Shown: positions 5,622 to 5,776 of the stretch, piece after piece
Numbering within the stretch: position 1 is the first letter of the stretch
How the letters are laid out: every line of letters starts with the position of its first letter
From: Candidatus Melainabacteria bacterium
GTDB taxonomy: Bacteria > Cyanobacteriota > Vampirovibrionia > Obscuribacterales > Obscuribacteraceae
Reading direction: 5' to 3'
Assembly: GCA_016209785.1 (NCBI GenBank)
Contig: JACQVM010000105.1
Coordinates: 1-5,776, forward strand
DNA: 5,776 bases
Program-made: the position numbers and the translations under genes
Notes under the pieces: model-generated
The model's input: the letters and a program-made list of their open reading frames with translations, nothing else
What the model was told of the DNA's origin: nothing
Databases searched by the model: none

Positions 5622-5776
5622 ATGCACCGTCATTGCAACATAACTCACCTTGCTGTTTTCCTTTTAGCAGCACTATTTTTTCTTGATTTCTGGACACCAA
5701 GAGCCTTGTCCCAAACGCAGGAAGCAGCCAGACAAGCTCTTCCTCAAATACACGAGCTTCTCCAGAAGCATACTAC
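5622..5776 (+). CDS. Exported protein, N-terminal part (3' end outside window)
   Basis: ATG 5622 lies 3 bp after the TPR gene stop and opens a frame that runs off the right edge (51 complete codons). It begins MHRHCNITH, followed by a hydrophobic stretch (LAVFLLAALFFLDFW, about residues 10-24). A signal-peptidase-like site RALS precedes Gln33, then comes helical sequence QEAARQALPQIHELLQKH. This looks like a Sec signal peptide followed by a helical, possibly TPR-type, mature domain. The tight spacing after the lipoprotein gene suggests translational coupling and a shared envelope role. No ribosome binding site of its own is visible: the bases before it are the end of the previous gene. The family cannot be named from this fragment. 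Confidence 0.7.
   Translation, partial: MHRHCNITHLAVFLLAALFFLDFWTPRALSQTQEAARQALPQIHELLQKHT

Overview
This window is a gene-dense bacterial segment with roughly balanced base composition, ATG and TTG start codons and few strong Shine-Dalgarno sites. It holds seven protein-coding genes, two of them cut by the window edges. I see no rRNA, tRNA, CRISPR array, transposase or attachment site. Three products carry Sec-type or lipoprotein export signals. The desaturase is as short as cyanobacterial DesC-type acyl-lipid desaturases. A cyanobacteria-related or other Gram-negative-type, non-photosynthetic heterotroph would fit, but nothing here fixes the taxon and this is only a lean.

Left part (1-2313, all +): the 3' end of a long coiled-coil gene is followed by a 34-codon open stretch in another frame. 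Next comes a protein with an apparent ADP-ribosyltransferase (PARP/KptA-like) fold and a readable H-Y-E triad. Then comes a secreted, alanine-rich helical protein. The spacing is short and all three point the same way, so they may be co-transcribed. The ART-like gene lacks a convincing start. Its reading frame is open back to position 796, and the short ATG-led stretch just upstream looks like its displaced N-terminus. This suggests a -1 frameshift, a disrupted gene or a sequence error. It is the most unusual part of the window.

Middle (2314-4787): mmsA, a full-length CoA-acylating methylmalonate-semialdehyde dehydrogenase, has its own candidate promoter and a strong ribosome binding site. 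It runs tail-to-tail, with a 7-bp gap, into a minus-strand membrane fatty-acyl desaturase with all three histidine boxes. MmsA makes propionyl-CoA or acetyl-CoA, and the desaturase modifies acyl chains. No other valine, inositol or lipid gene is present to tie them into one pathway.

Right part (4788-5776): a 246-bp divergent regulatory region contains overlapping dyads, a 9-bp perfect hairpin and candidate promoters for both directions. It is followed by a TPR lipoprotein gene, best started at 5034. Three bases after its stop begins a second exported protein that runs off the right edge. These two look like an operon for envelope-located proteins.
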